Below, in pieces: positions 53,095-62,056 of a DNA stretch of 64,000 nucleotides. The notes under the pieces are model-generated. The model made no database searches. It had not been told where the DNA came from and worked only from the letters and a program-made list of their open reading frames with translations. Each line of letters starts with the position of its first letter. The first letter of the stretch is position 1. The stretch is from Thermoactinomyces sp. DSM 45892 (GTDB lineage: Bacteria > Bacillota > Bacilli > Thermoactinomycetales > Thermoactinomycetaceae). The DNA is taken from assembly GCF_900107305.1 (NCBI RefSeq), contig NZ_FNPL01000007.1, positions 62,001 to 126,000 of the forward strand, given 5' to 3'. Position numbers and translations under genes: made by a program.

Positions 53095-53130
53095 CCTGCA
53101 AAGAAGAATGCAGGTTCTTTCTTTTTTTTG
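53095..53130 (+). terminator. terminator of the 3D-domain gene
   Basis: Stem cctgca / tgcagg, then TTCTTTCTTTTTTTT. Confidence 0.75.
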
Positions 53131-53225
53131 AAAAGATAAAATGGAAAGTTTTATCAAATTCGTCTTTGAATTTCCCTATTTTTTCGATATACTTAGGAAA
53201 GGAATAATTCATCCGAGGTGTATGA

Positions 53226-54686
53226 ATGGTAGGTCGAAATGAACCCTGCCCTTGTGGAAGTGGGAAAAAGTACAAAAAGTGCTGTGAACGCGTAGTCACG
53301 ATTCGTCATGCAGAGGGATTGCGAGAGGGACGCGACCGAGATCTATCAAAAAAATTACTCGCAGACCTAAATCAGTGGTTTCATCCGTATTGGAAAATGG
53401 AAAAGCAAAGTAAGTGGGGGCATCGTTTCAAAGAGTTATTGCACTTACCTCTACAAGAACCAGTCCCACAATCTTTTTCCTTTTCCTTTCATTATTGGTT
53501 GTTACTTGACGCCCCCTGTGTCCAAAATAAGCGACCGGTTGAGCTGTGGGCATCAACAGTCCGCCGAACACCAGAGAAGGAAAGAGTACTGACAAGCTAT
53601 TTGGATAGTAAACTCACATGTTATGAAATGATCGACGTAAGGGAAGATAGCATGCTGTTTCGATCTCTATTAGATGGAGTTGAGTATGAAGTGATCCGAG
53701 GGGAAGAGGTCCCTCGTGAACGGATTGTCTTTACTCGCTTAATACGTTTAGGAAATCGATATGAGCTGTTTGGCCCTTATACATCTTTTGTGCATGAGAT
53801 GAGAGGGGAGATACTCGTGCAACTAGAGAAATTTAACCACCTAGACCAAGAACAACAAAAATATGCAACTCGTGAACAGGGATGGCAAGTACTTGGATGG
53901 TCCATGAAACGCGCTCAGGAGCTTGAAAAGGCGGAGAAGTTAGCACCAGCATCCACACCCGAGATGGTGGACAGCATCCGTGAAACTCTGTTCTGGCCAA
54001 ATGTCGAGTATACGTCTGAACAATCAGGATTGCCGATTAAAATCATGCAACAGTTGGAGCAGTTTTACGTTTCTCAGGTTAATCCATTACAAAAGAGAAC
54101 CCAACAATTCTACAGTAAATCGCTAGAGGTACTGTTTGATTATCTCTCTAAACGATTTGGACAATCTTTTCAATGGTCTATGCTAAACGAAGAAGCCTTC
54201 ATTCACTTTTTTAGCATTTGGTATTTAGATAGTGGAAAAGCTACCCCAATGGCTTCTAAGATCTTCTTAAATACCTTGAAAAACCTATTTCAATGGCTCT
54301 ATAACCAAGGCATTTCCAATATATATCTTCATTTCAAAAAAGTTTACTCTATTTTAATTCATAAATTACCTACAACGATTGAGGCACGTACTTGGTTAGC
54401 AGAACACGCAATTGATACAGAAGAAACAGACCATACAGGAACCATGATACAAAATATGTTCATGCTTGGGATCTCAGGGACAGGTCCTGTGTTGTTGATT
54501 GGTGAAAGATGGGTACCTGTTCAACTTCGTGCTTTTCCTGCGATTTGGTCAGATGAGCGTTTTTGGATTCGAGGAACGATTCAAATGAGTGGAAACCACT
54601 GTATTTTTACTCATATTGAAAACGTGTATCCCATGACATTAATGGAAGAAGAGTTACCAAACGCCCATGTATTAGGTCAAAAATAG
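53226..54686 (+). CDS. SEC-C motif protein of unknown function
   Basis: 486 residues. The zinc-binding SEC-C motif is at the very N-terminus (GRNEPCPCGSGKKYKKCC, residues 3-20), whereas it is usually C-terminal in SecA and many others. The rest is helical (KFNHLDQEQQKYATREQGWQ, FYSKSLEVLFDYLSKRFGQS) with no catalytic motif I recognise. The frame overlaps a false short ATG at 53221. Possibly ribosome or protein-quality related, as for other SEC-C proteins. Confidence 0.7.
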   Translation: MVGRNEPCPCGSGKKYKKCCERVVTIRHAEGLREGRDRDLSKKLLADLNQWFHPYWKMEKQSKWGHRFKELLHLPLQEPVPQSFSFSFHYWLLLDAPCVQNKRPVELWASTVRRTPEKERVLTSYLDSKLTCYEMIDVREDSMLFRSLLDGVEYEVIRGEEVPRERIVFTRLIRLGNRYELFGPYTSFVHEMRGEILVQLEKFNHLDQEQQKYATREQGWQVLGWSMKRAQELEKAEKLAPASTPEMVDSIRETLFWPNVEYTSEQSGLPIKIMQQLEQFYVSQVNPLQKRTQQFYSKSLEVLFDYLSKRFGQSFQWSMLNEEAFIHFFSIWYLDSGKATPMASKIFLNTLKNLFQWLYNQGISNIYLHFKKVYSILIHKLPTTIEARTWLAEHAIDTEETDHTGTMIQNMFMLGISGTGPVLLIGERWVPVQLRAFPAIWSDERFWIRGTIQMSGNHCIFTHIENVYPMTLMEEELPNAHVLGQK

Positions 54687-54687
54687 T

Positions 54688-54727
54688 GAAACAGCCTACT
54701 TCATTGTTAGAGGGCTGTTTCTTTTGT
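54688..54727 (+). terminator. terminator of the SEC-C gene
   Basis: Stem gaaacagcc / ggctgtttc, then TTTTG. A second hairpin (54745-54780) with T run on the minus strand serves the opposing GNAT gene. Confidence 0.75.
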
Positions 54728-54759
54728 TACCATTATACGGAAAAAGAAGCTTGTCCTTT

Positions 54760-55197
54760 TCACAGGGAAAGCTTCTTTTGCATATCCTTGTGGTCGATGC
54801 CCGCATCTAGATAGACATCGCCTTCTGCTATATATCCTAGTTTCTCATAAAAAGGGAGGGCATGTGTCTGGGCAGATAGGACTATTTTCTTTGCCCCCTG
54901 GTGCCGGGCATATTCTTCTAACGCAAGCATTAGTTCACGTCCAGCCCCTGTTCCACGTCCTTCTGGGAGGACCGCTACACGCTCTGCTTTCGCTACATGA
55001 GGCTTGTACCATCTCATACGACAAGTTCCAATTGCTTTATAATCTAATTTTGCTAAAAAATGAATGGAGGAACTTTCTTTTTCGTCAATCTCCTGATCCT
55101 CAGGAACCCCTTGTTCCTGTACAAATACTTTTTGCCGAATTGCGAAAGCTTGATTTAATTCGTCGTTGGATTCCACTTTTTTTACACTCATACGCAT
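54760..55197 (-). CDS. GNAT-family N-acetyltransferase (YjcF/ElaA-like)
   Basis: 145 residues. FAIRQKVFVQEQGVPEDQEID at the N-terminus, acetyl-CoA loop RVAVLPEGRGTGAGRELM and SAQTHALPFYEKLGYIAEGD match the YjcF type. The ATG at 55197 follows AGGAGTG. Substrate unknown. Confidence 0.87.
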   Translation of the reverse strand: MRMSVKKVESNDELNQAFAIRQKVFVQEQGVPEDQEIDEKESSSIHFLAKLDYKAIGTCRMRWYKPHVAKAERVAVLPEGRGTGAGRELMLALEEYARHQGAKKIVLSAQTHALPFYEKLGYIAEGDVYLDAGIDHKDMQKKLSL

Positions 55198-55327
55198 AAA
55201 TATCACTCCTGTTTCTATATTTTATCCCTTTTCGTTGAAAAGATTGGAGAAGAATTTTGAGAAAAAGGAAACCTATCGAGTTCATTTGAATAATAGTGAT
55301 TTTACCATGCTGGAAGGAGAATAAGAA

Positions 55328-55846
55328 ATGAGTAGAAAAGTTCATAGTAGTGAGGTTTATCAAGCCGTGATGAATAAGTTAACGGAGCGAGGAGTTCCTC
55401 TGGAGGCTATTGCTGACATTGTCTATGAGATGCAAGTTCCTTATAAAGCGGATCTTCGGAAAGAGGTCTGTATGGAAAGTGTATTGGCTGTTTTAGAAAA
55501 AAGAGAATTACAACATGCGATTTTAGTTGGAGTCGAACTAGATACCTTGGCCGAGAAAAACATACTTTCTGAACCACTACTAAGTATTGTCAAGGCAGAT
55601 GAAGGGTTATTTGGCTGTGATGAAACATTAGCTTTAGGATCTGTATTTGGATATGGAAGTATTGCTCTTACCACCTTTGGATATTTAGATAAACAAAAGA
55701 TAGGCATTATCAAAAGTCTGGATAATGAGGGAGGGGAACATTGTCACACGTTTTTAGATGATATTGTTTGTGCGATTGCTGCGGCAGCTGCCGGGAGATT
55801 GGCCCATCGAATTCGTGATGAAGACGAAGAAGTCGATGGGTCATAG
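55328..55846 (+). CDS. phosphatidylglycerophosphatase A-family protein (YutG-like)
   Basis: 172 residues. LTERGVPLEAIADIVYEMQ, AILVGVELDTLAEKN, GCDETLALGSVFGYGSIALT, GYLDKQKIGIIKSLD and HTFLDDIVCAIAAAAAGRLA match the soluble, YutG-type branch of PgpA, with the acidic residues of that fold. GGAAGGAG upstream. Dephosphorylation of PGP is by family; not certain. Confidence 0.82.
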   Translation: MSRKVHSSEVYQAVMNKLTERGVPLEAIADIVYEMQVPYKADLRKEVCMESVLAVLEKRELQHAILVGVELDTLAEKNILSEPLLSIVKADEGLFGCDETLALGSVFGYGSIALTTFGYLDKQKIGIIKSLDNEGGEHCHTFLDDIVCAIAAAAAGRLAHRIRDEDEEVDGS

Positions 55847-56342
55847 ACGCTTGATCTCATAGGAGAGTGTAGACAGGTTGTAATCTCTACCGAACTTACC
55901 CTAGAGTATTTCCTCTTCTGAGGTGAATGAATGGGGTGTGGCTTGGTATCCTCCCGGTGAGGATGCTTAAGCCACCATTTTTGTTCGAATAGTGTTAGAC
56001 GTTTGAACAGAGTTTCATTCGTTTCACCGCTTGGACTGCTGGTAGAACATGCTAAGATAATGGGTCATGACTGGTCTGGTGTTCTTGGCATTAAGTGGTA
56101 GTGCTTCAGAGACGATGAAAATACAAAAAAACCGAGTACTGCCCTGTACTCGGCTGTCATTTGAGGAGGGAATTTGGTGGAACAAGTGACTTGCTTGTTC
56201 TGTATATACTATGTCAATCTCCATAAGCCGTTTGGACGCTGATGTAAAATGTGCGTTAGTCTAGTTTCACTAAATGAAAACAGCCATCATTAAGAATGAT
56301 TTCCCACTATGTGAGTAACACTACATATAGGAGGAGATATAG
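55847..56342. other. 496-bp gap with hairpins, no clear gene
   Basis: A large hairpin at about 55936-55974 (gtggctt...aagccac) followed by ATTTTTG is a terminator for the PgpA-like gene. At 56128-56149, ccgagtac / gtactcgg is followed by TTTTTTT only on the minus strand, implying an unseen leftward transcript. No convincing coding frame. Confidence 0.5.
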
Positions 56343-56516
56343 ATGGATCAATGGATTTATTGCGCAAAATTATATGAATCCCGCTTTCAAGCAAAAGTAT
56401 TAGCCACACGAATGCAAGAAGATTGGTGGTTATATGGATATGAAAGCCCTGATACTGTGGAAGTATTTCGCTCAAGAAAAGGGCGCTTTGGTGTGAAATA
56501 CATCTGGAGGCACTAA
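56343..56516 (+). CDS. hypothetical 57-residue protein
   Basis: A frame beginning MDQWIYCAKLYESRFQAKVL with an excellent ATAGGAGGAG site 7 bases upstream, ending GRFGVKYIWRH. Rich in aromatic and basic residues. No known family. It lies alone before the tRNA cluster. The ribosome site is the main evidence. Confidence 0.65.
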   Translation: MDQWIYCAKLYESRFQAKVLATRMQEDWWLYGYESPDTVEVFRSRKGRFGVKYIWRH

Positions 56517-56614
56517 TCATTTTTTAAAAAAGTACTTGTGTGATTTTACATTCTGTTGTATAGTATTACTTGTGACTGAAACAAGTTAGATAAAATAAGA
56601 AACAATCACAATAT

Positions 56615-56689
<75 letters not shown>

Positions 56690-56693
56690 ATGT

Positions 56694-56770
56694 GGAGCTG
56701 TGGTGTAGAGGCCTAACATGCCTGCCTGTCACGCAGGAGATCGCGGGTTCGAATCCCGTCAGCTCCGCCA
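56694..56770 (+). tRNA. tRNA-Asp (GTC)
   Basis: Acceptor GGAGCTG/CAGCTCC, anticodon loop CTGTCAC, T loop TTCGAAT, encoded CCA. Confidence 0.94.
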
Positions 56771-56787
56771 TTTCCGTAAATACATAC

Positions 56788-56862
56788 GGGCCTATAGCTC
56801 AACGGCAGAGCACCTGGCTCATAACCGGTTGGTTACAGGTTCAAATCCTGTTGGGCCCACCA
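56788..56862 (+). tRNA. tRNA with CAT anticodon (elongator Met or Ile2)
   Basis: Acceptor GGGCCTA/TGGGCCC, loop CTCATAA, encoded CCA. No C1-A72 initiator mismatch. The CTCATAA loop with TTGG variable region fits either tRNA-Met or the lysidine-modified tRNA-Ile2; sequence alone does not decide. Confidence 0.85.
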
Positions 56863-56882
56863 AAAAAAATCTAGATAGACGA

Positions 56883-56957
56883 GGGCAGTTAGCTCAGTGG
56901 GAGAGCGCTTCCCTGACACGGAAGAGGTCGCTAGTTCGATCCTAGTACTGCCCACCA
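56883..56957 (+). tRNA. tRNA-Val (GAC), probable attachment site of the second element
   Basis: Acceptor GGGCAGT/ACTGCCC, anticodon loop CTGACAC, encoded CCA. The tyrosine integrase gene ends 98 bases downstream, so this tRNA's 3' end is the likely attL. Confidence 0.92.
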
Positions 56958-56963
56958 CCGTAA

Positions 56964-57026
56964 TCCTTGAGAAATCAAGGTTTTTTTGTTTGTCTTTTTT
57001 ACGATTAGGGCAAAAAAACCTTGATT
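56964..57026. terminator. tRNA-operon terminator inside a 16-bp inverted repeat
   Basis: ccttgagaaatcaagg followed by TTTTTTT (56964-56987) ends the tRNA transcript. In addition aatcaaggtttttttg (56973-56988) has an exact inverse at 57011-57026, so the minus strand has the same T-tail facing the integrase. Confidence 0.7.
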
Positions 57027-57055
57027 GACCACATTTTGACCACATTGGTATTTTT

Positions 57056-58177
57056 TTATCCTTTTTTGGATAATGCATGACTGAAATTCTCTGCTGCCTT
57101 TTCTTGAATACCTGGGATTACATGACTATATATATCCAAAGTTACACTTGTACGACTATGTCCCAACCTCTCACTAACCACTTTTGGGTGTTCTCCAAGT
57201 TGCAGCATGATACTGGCGTGGGTATGTCGTAAGTCATGGAAACGGATTTTTTTAATTCCGCATTCGGATATCATTCTGTTATAGTGTCGTCTAAGGTTTT
57301 CGGGGATCATGGGGGTTCCAAGGCTGGTGCAAACAACCAAATCAAAATACTCATATGACATTCCTAGTTGTAGCTTTTGCTTTGATTGCTCTAATTTATG
57401 TTTTTTTAAGGCTTGGACTACGTCATCAGTTATTGATATCAACCTTTTAGATCCTTTAGATTTTGGTTCCTGAAATATAAGCCCGTTTTTGGTTTTAGCC
57501 AAGGATTGCTGTATGCTCAATGCTTTGTTCTCAAAATCGACAGCTTGCCACCTTAATCCGAGAATCTCCCCCATACGCATACCTGTGAAGATGGCAAGGA
57601 GGTAAGCAATATATAGAGGTTCTTTTTCTGTACTACTCAAGAACCTTGTGGCCTCGTCAATAGTCCAGATGGGCCTTTCCTTAGTTGTTAACTTAGGTGG
57701 TTCGGCCTCTTCAATGGGATTTTTTTGAATTAATCCCCATTTTTTTGCGTATTTGAATGAGCTGCTAAGAACATGATGAATTTTTCGTATGGATGCAGAG
57801 GACAAGCCTTCTTCAGTTTTTTGAGTGTACAGTCTTTGGATTTGTATAGGTGTTACTTTTTGTATTTGTTTTTCCCCAATCATAGGAATTATGTGTGTGT
57901 CCATTATGATACTGTAAGTTTCAAAAGTTGTTGTTTTTAATGCTTGTTTTGCGACTGTAAGTTTCCAGTCCTCGAAAAACTCTCCTACCGTCACCTTGCT
58001 GGGTTCTGTGTAATCTCCTTTCTCCACTTGGGAAATTAAATCCATACACGCTTTTTCGGCTTCCTTTTTTGTTTTGAAACCACTGACTGTTTTTTGTTTT
58101 CTCTTCCCTTGATCGTCTTGTCCTAAGTCAACTGTAAACGACCATTTTGTACCTCGTTTGCGAAAGTATCCTTTCAT
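57056..58177 (-). CDS. tyrosine recombinase/integrase of the second element
   Basis: 373 residues. An AP2-like arm-binding N-terminus (FRKRGTKWSFTVDLGQDDQG), SAM-like core-binding domain (about 65-150), and catalytic domain with Arg in FTGMRMGEILGLRW, HDLRHTHASIMLQLGEHPK, GHSRTSVTLDIYSHV (R-H-R-H-Y). The ATG at 58177 has GAGGAGGA upstream; a longer reading is not supported. Integrates phage-like DNA at tRNA-Val. Confidence 0.93.
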   Translation of the reverse strand: MKGYFRKRGTKWSFTVDLGQDDQGKRKQKTVSGFKTKKEAEKACMDLISQVEKGDYTEPSKVTVGEFFEDWKLTVAKQALKTTTFETYSIIMDTHIIPMIGEKQIQKVTPIQIQRLYTQKTEEGLSSASIRKIHHVLSSSFKYAKKWGLIQKNPIEEAEPPKLTTKERPIWTIDEATRFLSSTEKEPLYIAYLLAIFTGMRMGEILGLRWQAVDFENKALSIQQSLAKTKNGLIFQEPKSKGSKRLISITDDVVQALKKHKLEQSKQKLQLGMSYEYFDLVVCTSLGTPMIPENLRRHYNRMISECGIKKIRFHDLRHTHASIMLQLGEHPKVVSERLGHSRTSVTLDIYSHVIPGIQEKAAENFSHALSKKG

Positions 58178-58290
58178 ATTCTGTTCCTCCTCATGATGCT
58201 GAAATACTGTTCCCTTGGTGTGACACTCTAAACAATCTGTTGCTAAAAGTAAAGCCAATGATTGAATTATCATTGGCTTAATTTATTGAA

Positions 58291-58707
58291 CTATTGCAGA
58301 AACAATGTAGTAGCTGTTGCCAGTCCTACATAGATGAAAAGGAGCATAAAAAAAACGGCACCTAAAAAGATAAGTCGTGCTCGTTTCATATTTTCAAATG
58401 TAATTGGTCTACGTGCCATGATTGTGGCAATCAAGCATATCATAGTATCGAATGCTTGAATAAGATTGCTAATATTTTTTGCGTTATATTGACCGACTGG
58501 TTGACCTTGAATGGGTGCAATGCAACTAACAACGGCTTTGCTAATATCAGGGCTATGCTTCACACGAATAACAAGCCAGCAGATGAAAAGTAATGTAAAT
58601 AACAAGGTTGAGAAGGAGAAGGCAAATCCTGTTGATAGTTCTTTCAAAATGAGTGTTATTTCTCGTCCGAAATAGTTAGTAGATAAATTAACTAACGTTT
58701 GTAGCAT
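58291..58707 (-). CDS. small membrane protein in the lysogeny cassette
   Basis: 138 residues. Two hydrophobic helix pairs (FAFSFSTLLFTLLFICWLVI; RLIFLGAVFFMLLFIYVGLA) and a middle amphipathic region. It lies between integrase and repressor, a place often used for superinfection-exclusion or other lysogenic genes. GGAGAGG upstream. No family recognised. Confidence 0.6.
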   Translation of the reverse strand: MLQTLVNLSTNYFGREITLILKELSTGFAFSFSTLLFTLLFICWLVIRVKHSPDISKAVVSCIAPIQGQPVGQYNAKNISNLIQAFDTMICLIATIMARRPITFENMKRARLIFLGAVFFMLLFIYVGLATATTLFLQ

Positions 58708-58728
58708 AGATAAACCTCTCCTTTATTA

Positions 58729-59106
58729 TCAATCAACGTCTGAAAGACCTTGGATATAGAGTTCAATCATTTGCTTCCTGAGTTCTTTTTTCTTGTCCTC
58801 AGTGAAGCGACGATTTGATTCTATCTGCTTCAGAATCCCTTGTAAATAGGGATCATTTTCCAGTTTTTCTTCCATCGTTTGTTCTCGTCTGGGGCTCGGA
58901 TCGTCTGTGATACCGAAAAGATAATCGGATGTAGTGTTGAAAAGTTTGACTAAATTGACCAAGATATCACGCTCTCTAGGCGTTCTTCCGCTGGATTCAT
59001 AACCTGTAACGGTCTTTCGATCAACGTGTAGGGCTTCAGCTACTTCTTTTTGTGTCCATCCACGTAATTCTCGTAGTTTTCTAAGTCTCTCCGAAAAAAT
59101 CTCCAT
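58729..59106 (-). CDS. CI-like XRE repressor of the second element
   Basis: 125 residues. HTH_3 near 5-60 (RLRKLRELRGWTQKEVAEAL, VDRKTVTGYESSGRTPRERD) and a charged helical C-terminus, no peptidase. Its HTH is very close to the Cro-like protein at 59537, with identical RKTVTGYESSGR recognition residues, so both must read the same operator. Confidence 0.87.
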   Translation of the reverse strand: MEIFSERLRKLRELRGWTQKEVAEALHVDRKTVTGYESSGRTPRERDILVNLVKLFNTTSDYLFGITDDPSPRREQTMEEKLENDPYLQGILKQIESNRRFTEDKKKELRKQMIELYIQGLSDVD

Positions 59107-59337
59107 TATTGACACCTACTTTATTCAGTGTAGTTCAATCATAGTTGATTCATTATGAAACATATTATAACAAAATGCTTCAATATGAAACACATGGATA
59201 GACTTTGGTTTGAATTTCCAATAAGCTATGATTGACGATTAGCTGGATAAAGGATAGAATTTTCTTAGCTTCAAAAATACCCTTAGGCTTCAAAATGTAG
59301 CTTAATGGAGCTAGAATGATGGAGAGGAGGAGATTCA

Positions 59338-59520
59338 GTGACTGAGGAATATCCAGCAGTTCTAAGAGCAGAGCATGTGGCAACCATTCTAGGTATTTCA
59401 GTGCGCAGAGCTTATGAAGTAATGGAGTATAAGAGCTTTCCACTTATTCGAATAGGAAGATTGAAAAGAGTTGGACGGGATGCTTTTTTTAGTTGGTTCG
59501 AGCATGGAGCGCAGGATTAA
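59338..59520 (+). CDS. excisionase-like HTH_17 protein
   Basis: 60 residues. VLRAEHVATILGISVRRAYE and FPLIRIGRLKRVGRDAFFSW are a MerR/excisionase-type winged helix. GTG start with GGAGAGGAGGAG upstream. Probably Xis or an early regulator. Confidence 0.78.
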   Translation: MTEEYPAVLRAEHVATILGISVRRAYEVMEYKSFPLIRIGRLKRVGRDAFFSWFEHGAQD

Positions 59521-59536
59521 ACGACGAGGTGAAAAC

Positions 59537-59755
59537 ATGGATGTATTTTCTGAACGCATGAAACAATTGAGGATCGAAAACGGATTGACTCAACAAGAAG
59601 TAGCCGATGTCCTCGAGATTGATCGAAAGACCGTAACAGGTTACGAGTCAAGTGGAAGGATGCCCCAAAAACCACAGGTTCTAATCGACATAGCAAATCT
59701 CTTTGATACGACTATCGATTATCTTTATGGAGCTACAGATAAAGTAAAGAAATGA
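59537..59755 (+). CDS. Cro-like XRE regulator of the second element
   Basis: 72 residues, one HTH_3 domain (MKQLRIENGLTQQEVADVLE, DRKTVTGYESSGRMPQ). Start chosen behind GAGGTGAAAAC. It is the lytic-side counterpart of the repressor at 58729. Confidence 0.82.
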   Translation: MDVFSERMKQLRIENGLTQQEVADVLEIDRKTVTGYESSGRMPQKPQVLIDIANLFDTTIDYLYGATDKVKK

Positions 59756-59970
59756 CTTGCTTGTGTGTGAAACCAAGTATACCATGTGACTGCTTGGAGG
59801 TAATGATACATACCAAAGAGCAACGAGAACAAAGAAAGGAGTGGGGCGGTTGAAAGAGGGCATAAAAAAACTCGCTTCGGCAAAAGCGAGTTCAACACTT
59901 AAAAAACAAATGTATGACTAGGATACCAGAAAAACGATCTTTAGACAACTGAATACAGAGGAGACATATT
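59756..59970. other. 215-bp gap with a hairpin
   Basis: aactcgctt / aagcgagtt near 59869-59892 is preceded by an A run, so it terminates on the minus strand, although no leftward gene is seen to its right. Two tiny frames (16 and 23 codons) have ribosome sites but no other support. Confidence 0.4.
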
Positions 59971-60723
59971 GTGCTATTACCTACAGAGAAAACGCAGCCT
60001 AAACAGAAGTTGGAAGATTATTCAATTCTGCTCTACGGTCAGCCGAAAATTGGTAAATCTACTTTTTGTAGTAGGATGGACAACCCCCTATTCTTGGCAA
60101 CGGAGCCTGGACTAGAGGCACTTTCCTGCTATGAGGTGAAAGTCCCTGATTGGCAAACCTTTATCAGAGTGTGTGGAGAACTCAGCAAGGGCAACCATCC
60201 CTTTAAAACGATTGTGATCGATACGGTCGACAACCTCTGGAAATGTTGTGCCGAATTTATTAAGGAAAAACAGGGGATTCAGCACGAGAGCGATCTAGGA
60301 TTCGGTAAAGGCTGGCAATTGATTAAAGATGAGTTCTTTAGGGTAATCAGAAAGCTTTCATTACTCCCTTATGGACTGGTGTTCACTAGTCACGTAGAGT
60401 CTTATGAAGTCAAAACCAGAGTGTCCACGATCAATAAAGCAGTTCCTTCCATCCCTAGATCCGGTAGAGATATAGTACTCGGAATGGTTGACATTATTCT
60501 CTATGCGGAAAGTGTTAGGACGAATGAGGGATCTATAAGAGTGATTCGAACACAACCTGATGAAAGTTGGGAGGCTGGAGATCGAACGGAGCATGCGTTT
60601 GGACGTAAGCTACCTTCTACTCTTCCTCTTAGCTTCAAGAAGTTTGAACAAGCGTTTTACAACCAGCCTGAAGAAGAAACAGCAGGAGGTACAGACGATG
60701 TCGATGAACCTGCTGAGGGCTAG
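59971..60723 (+). CDS. Sak4-like RecA-fold ATPase (AAA_24), phage recombination
   Basis: 250 residues. Walker A LLYGQPKIGKSTFCSRM (about 23-39), Walker B FKTIVIDTVDNLW (about 85), LVFTSHVES sensor, then a DEPAEG acidic tail. This is the phage Sak4/AAA_24 type, which helps single-strand annealing with an SSB. GTG start behind GAGGAGA. Confidence 0.83.
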   Translation: MLLPTEKTQPKQKLEDYSILLYGQPKIGKSTFCSRMDNPLFLATEPGLEALSCYEVKVPDWQTFIRVCGELSKGNHPFKTIVIDTVDNLWKCCAEFIKEKQGIQHESDLGFGKGWQLIKDEFFRVIRKLSLLPYGLVFTSHVESYEVKTRVSTINKAVPSIPRSGRDIVLGMVDIILYAESVRTNEGSIRVIRTQPDESWEAGDRTEHAFGRKLPSTLPLSFKKFEQAFYNQPEEETAGGTDDVDEPAEG

Positions 60724-60925
60724 ACTAGAGGACTTAGAAGACGAGATTTATAGAACAGGCGATGCACTTGTTCAATTTCAATATAGTGAGCAGGAATTAC
60801 TGAGCCTTGTATCCAGAAAGTTTACAGATATGAGATTCATGATTGATGAAGCAAAGAGCATGCTGGAAGGAGATCTGGATGAGATATCGACCACGGAAAC
60901 ATACACCGTACAGAAAGCGTTATGA
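60698..60925 (+). CDS. hypothetical 75-residue helical protein
   Basis: Starts inside the end of the Sak4-like gene, with AGGAGG 8 bases upstream. Entirely helical and acidic (RARLEDLEDEIYRTGDALVQ, MIDEAKSMLEGDLDEI). Function unknown; a recombination or replication accessory by position. Confidence 0.65.
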   Translation: MSMNLLRARLEDLEDEIYRTGDALVQFQYSEQELLSLVSRKFTDMRFMIDEAKSMLEGDLDEISTTETYTVQKAL

Positions 60926-61064
60926 GGATGATTGGAGCAAGTCCCAATCCGAACACATGCTTAAAATTGGTAATAAGTACTTTAGCCTAATTGGAAGCGA
61001 TCAACGGTTATATGCGACAGATAGACACGGAAGCCTTTTAGGGGCTACTGATGGTGGAGTGTAG
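60879..61064 (+). CDS. hypothetical 61-residue basic protein
   Basis: ATG at 60879 with GGAAGGAG 6 bases upstream, overlapping the previous gene. N-terminus very basic (MRYRPRKHTPYRKRYEDDW), the rest is beta-like (HMLKIGNKYFSLIGSDQRLY). No family recognised. Confidence 0.6.
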   Translation: MRYRPRKHTPYRKRYEDDWSKSQSEHMLKIGNKYFSLIGSDQRLYATDRHGSLLGATDGGV

Positions 61065-61135
61065 AGCTTTATACATATAGATAGGGGCAAGGTCGCCCTA
61101 TCTATATATAACCTCATAATACGGCAGGTGAGAGT

Positions 61136-62056
61136 ATGGATGGTTGGATTAAGTTGCATAGAAAACTATGCCAAAGCGACCTGTATAAACAGCTGAATAG
61201 CAAGCAAAGAGATGTATTTATTGCGATTCTTCTCATGGTAAACCATAAGGACAATCAATGGGAATTCAAGGGAGAAATATTTACTGTAAAGTCTGGACAA
61301 GTAGTTACATCCCTTGAAAAAATCAAGGAAAATTGTGGAAATGATGTGTCAATTCAGAGTATCAGAACGGCATTGTTGAAATTAGAAAAGTGGGGATTTC
61401 TAACAAACAAATCAACAAAGACGGGAAGGCTTATAACCCTAGTGAATTGGGAGGTTTACCAATCCTCATCAGAAGAGGATCAACAAAGCGATCAACAAAC
61501 GTCTAACAATCAGCTAACACCTAACAAGAATGTAAAGAATGAAAAGAAAAAAGATAAAAAAGATTATAGTCGCAAACAGAACGTTTACGACGATGAATCC
61601 CCCTATATGAAAATGGCACAGTATCTGCAAAAGCAAATCCTCTCTTGGAAGCCCAATGCAAGAACTCCAGATGATCTCAACAAGTGGGCAGATGAGTTTC
61701 GAAAACTAGTAGAGCTAGACAAACGAACCAAGCAGGAAATACGAGAGGTGATCGACTTCGCCACAACGGATCATTTCTGGCAAGCCAATATTTTGTCAGC
61801 TAGTAAACTACGAGCGCAATTCGATCAGCTACAGGCTCACAAAGCTAGAAAGAGTCAACCAGCTGCAGTAGTTAGTCTGAAAGACGAGCGAGAGAAAAAA
61901 CAAATCAAGAGCTTTGAATACCAGAAGGCAGTAGGACAATTTGTCTCAGCTGGATTTGATCCTGAAACGGACAGAGACCTACTAGAAAAATGGCTGAGCG
62001 GAGGAATGAATGTAAATGACTTACAAGGACACCGACTTTCGACAAGCGAATGCTGA
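61136..62056 (+). CDS. replisome organiser (DnaD-like, winged helix)
   Basis: 306 residues. The N-terminal winged helix (MDGWIKLHRKLCQSDLYKQL, SIRTALLKLEKWGFLTNKST) has the form of phage replication initiators; a charged linker and C-terminal helical part follow. It would recruit the DnaB helicase encoded next, which starts 41 bases before this gene's end. Confidence 0.83.
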   Translation: MDGWIKLHRKLCQSDLYKQLNSKQRDVFIAILLMVNHKDNQWEFKGEIFTVKSGQVVTSLEKIKENCGNDVSIQSIRTALLKLEKWGFLTNKSTKTGRLITLVNWEVYQSSSEEDQQSDQQTSNNQLTPNKNVKNEKKKDKKDYSRKQNVYDDESPYMKMAQYLQKQILSWKPNARTPDDLNKWADEFRKLVELDKRTKQEIREVIDFATTDHFWQANILSASKLRAQFDQLQAHKARKSQPAAVVSLKDEREKKQIKSFEYQKAVGQFVSAGFDPETDRDLLEKWLSGGMNVNDLQGHRLSTSEC

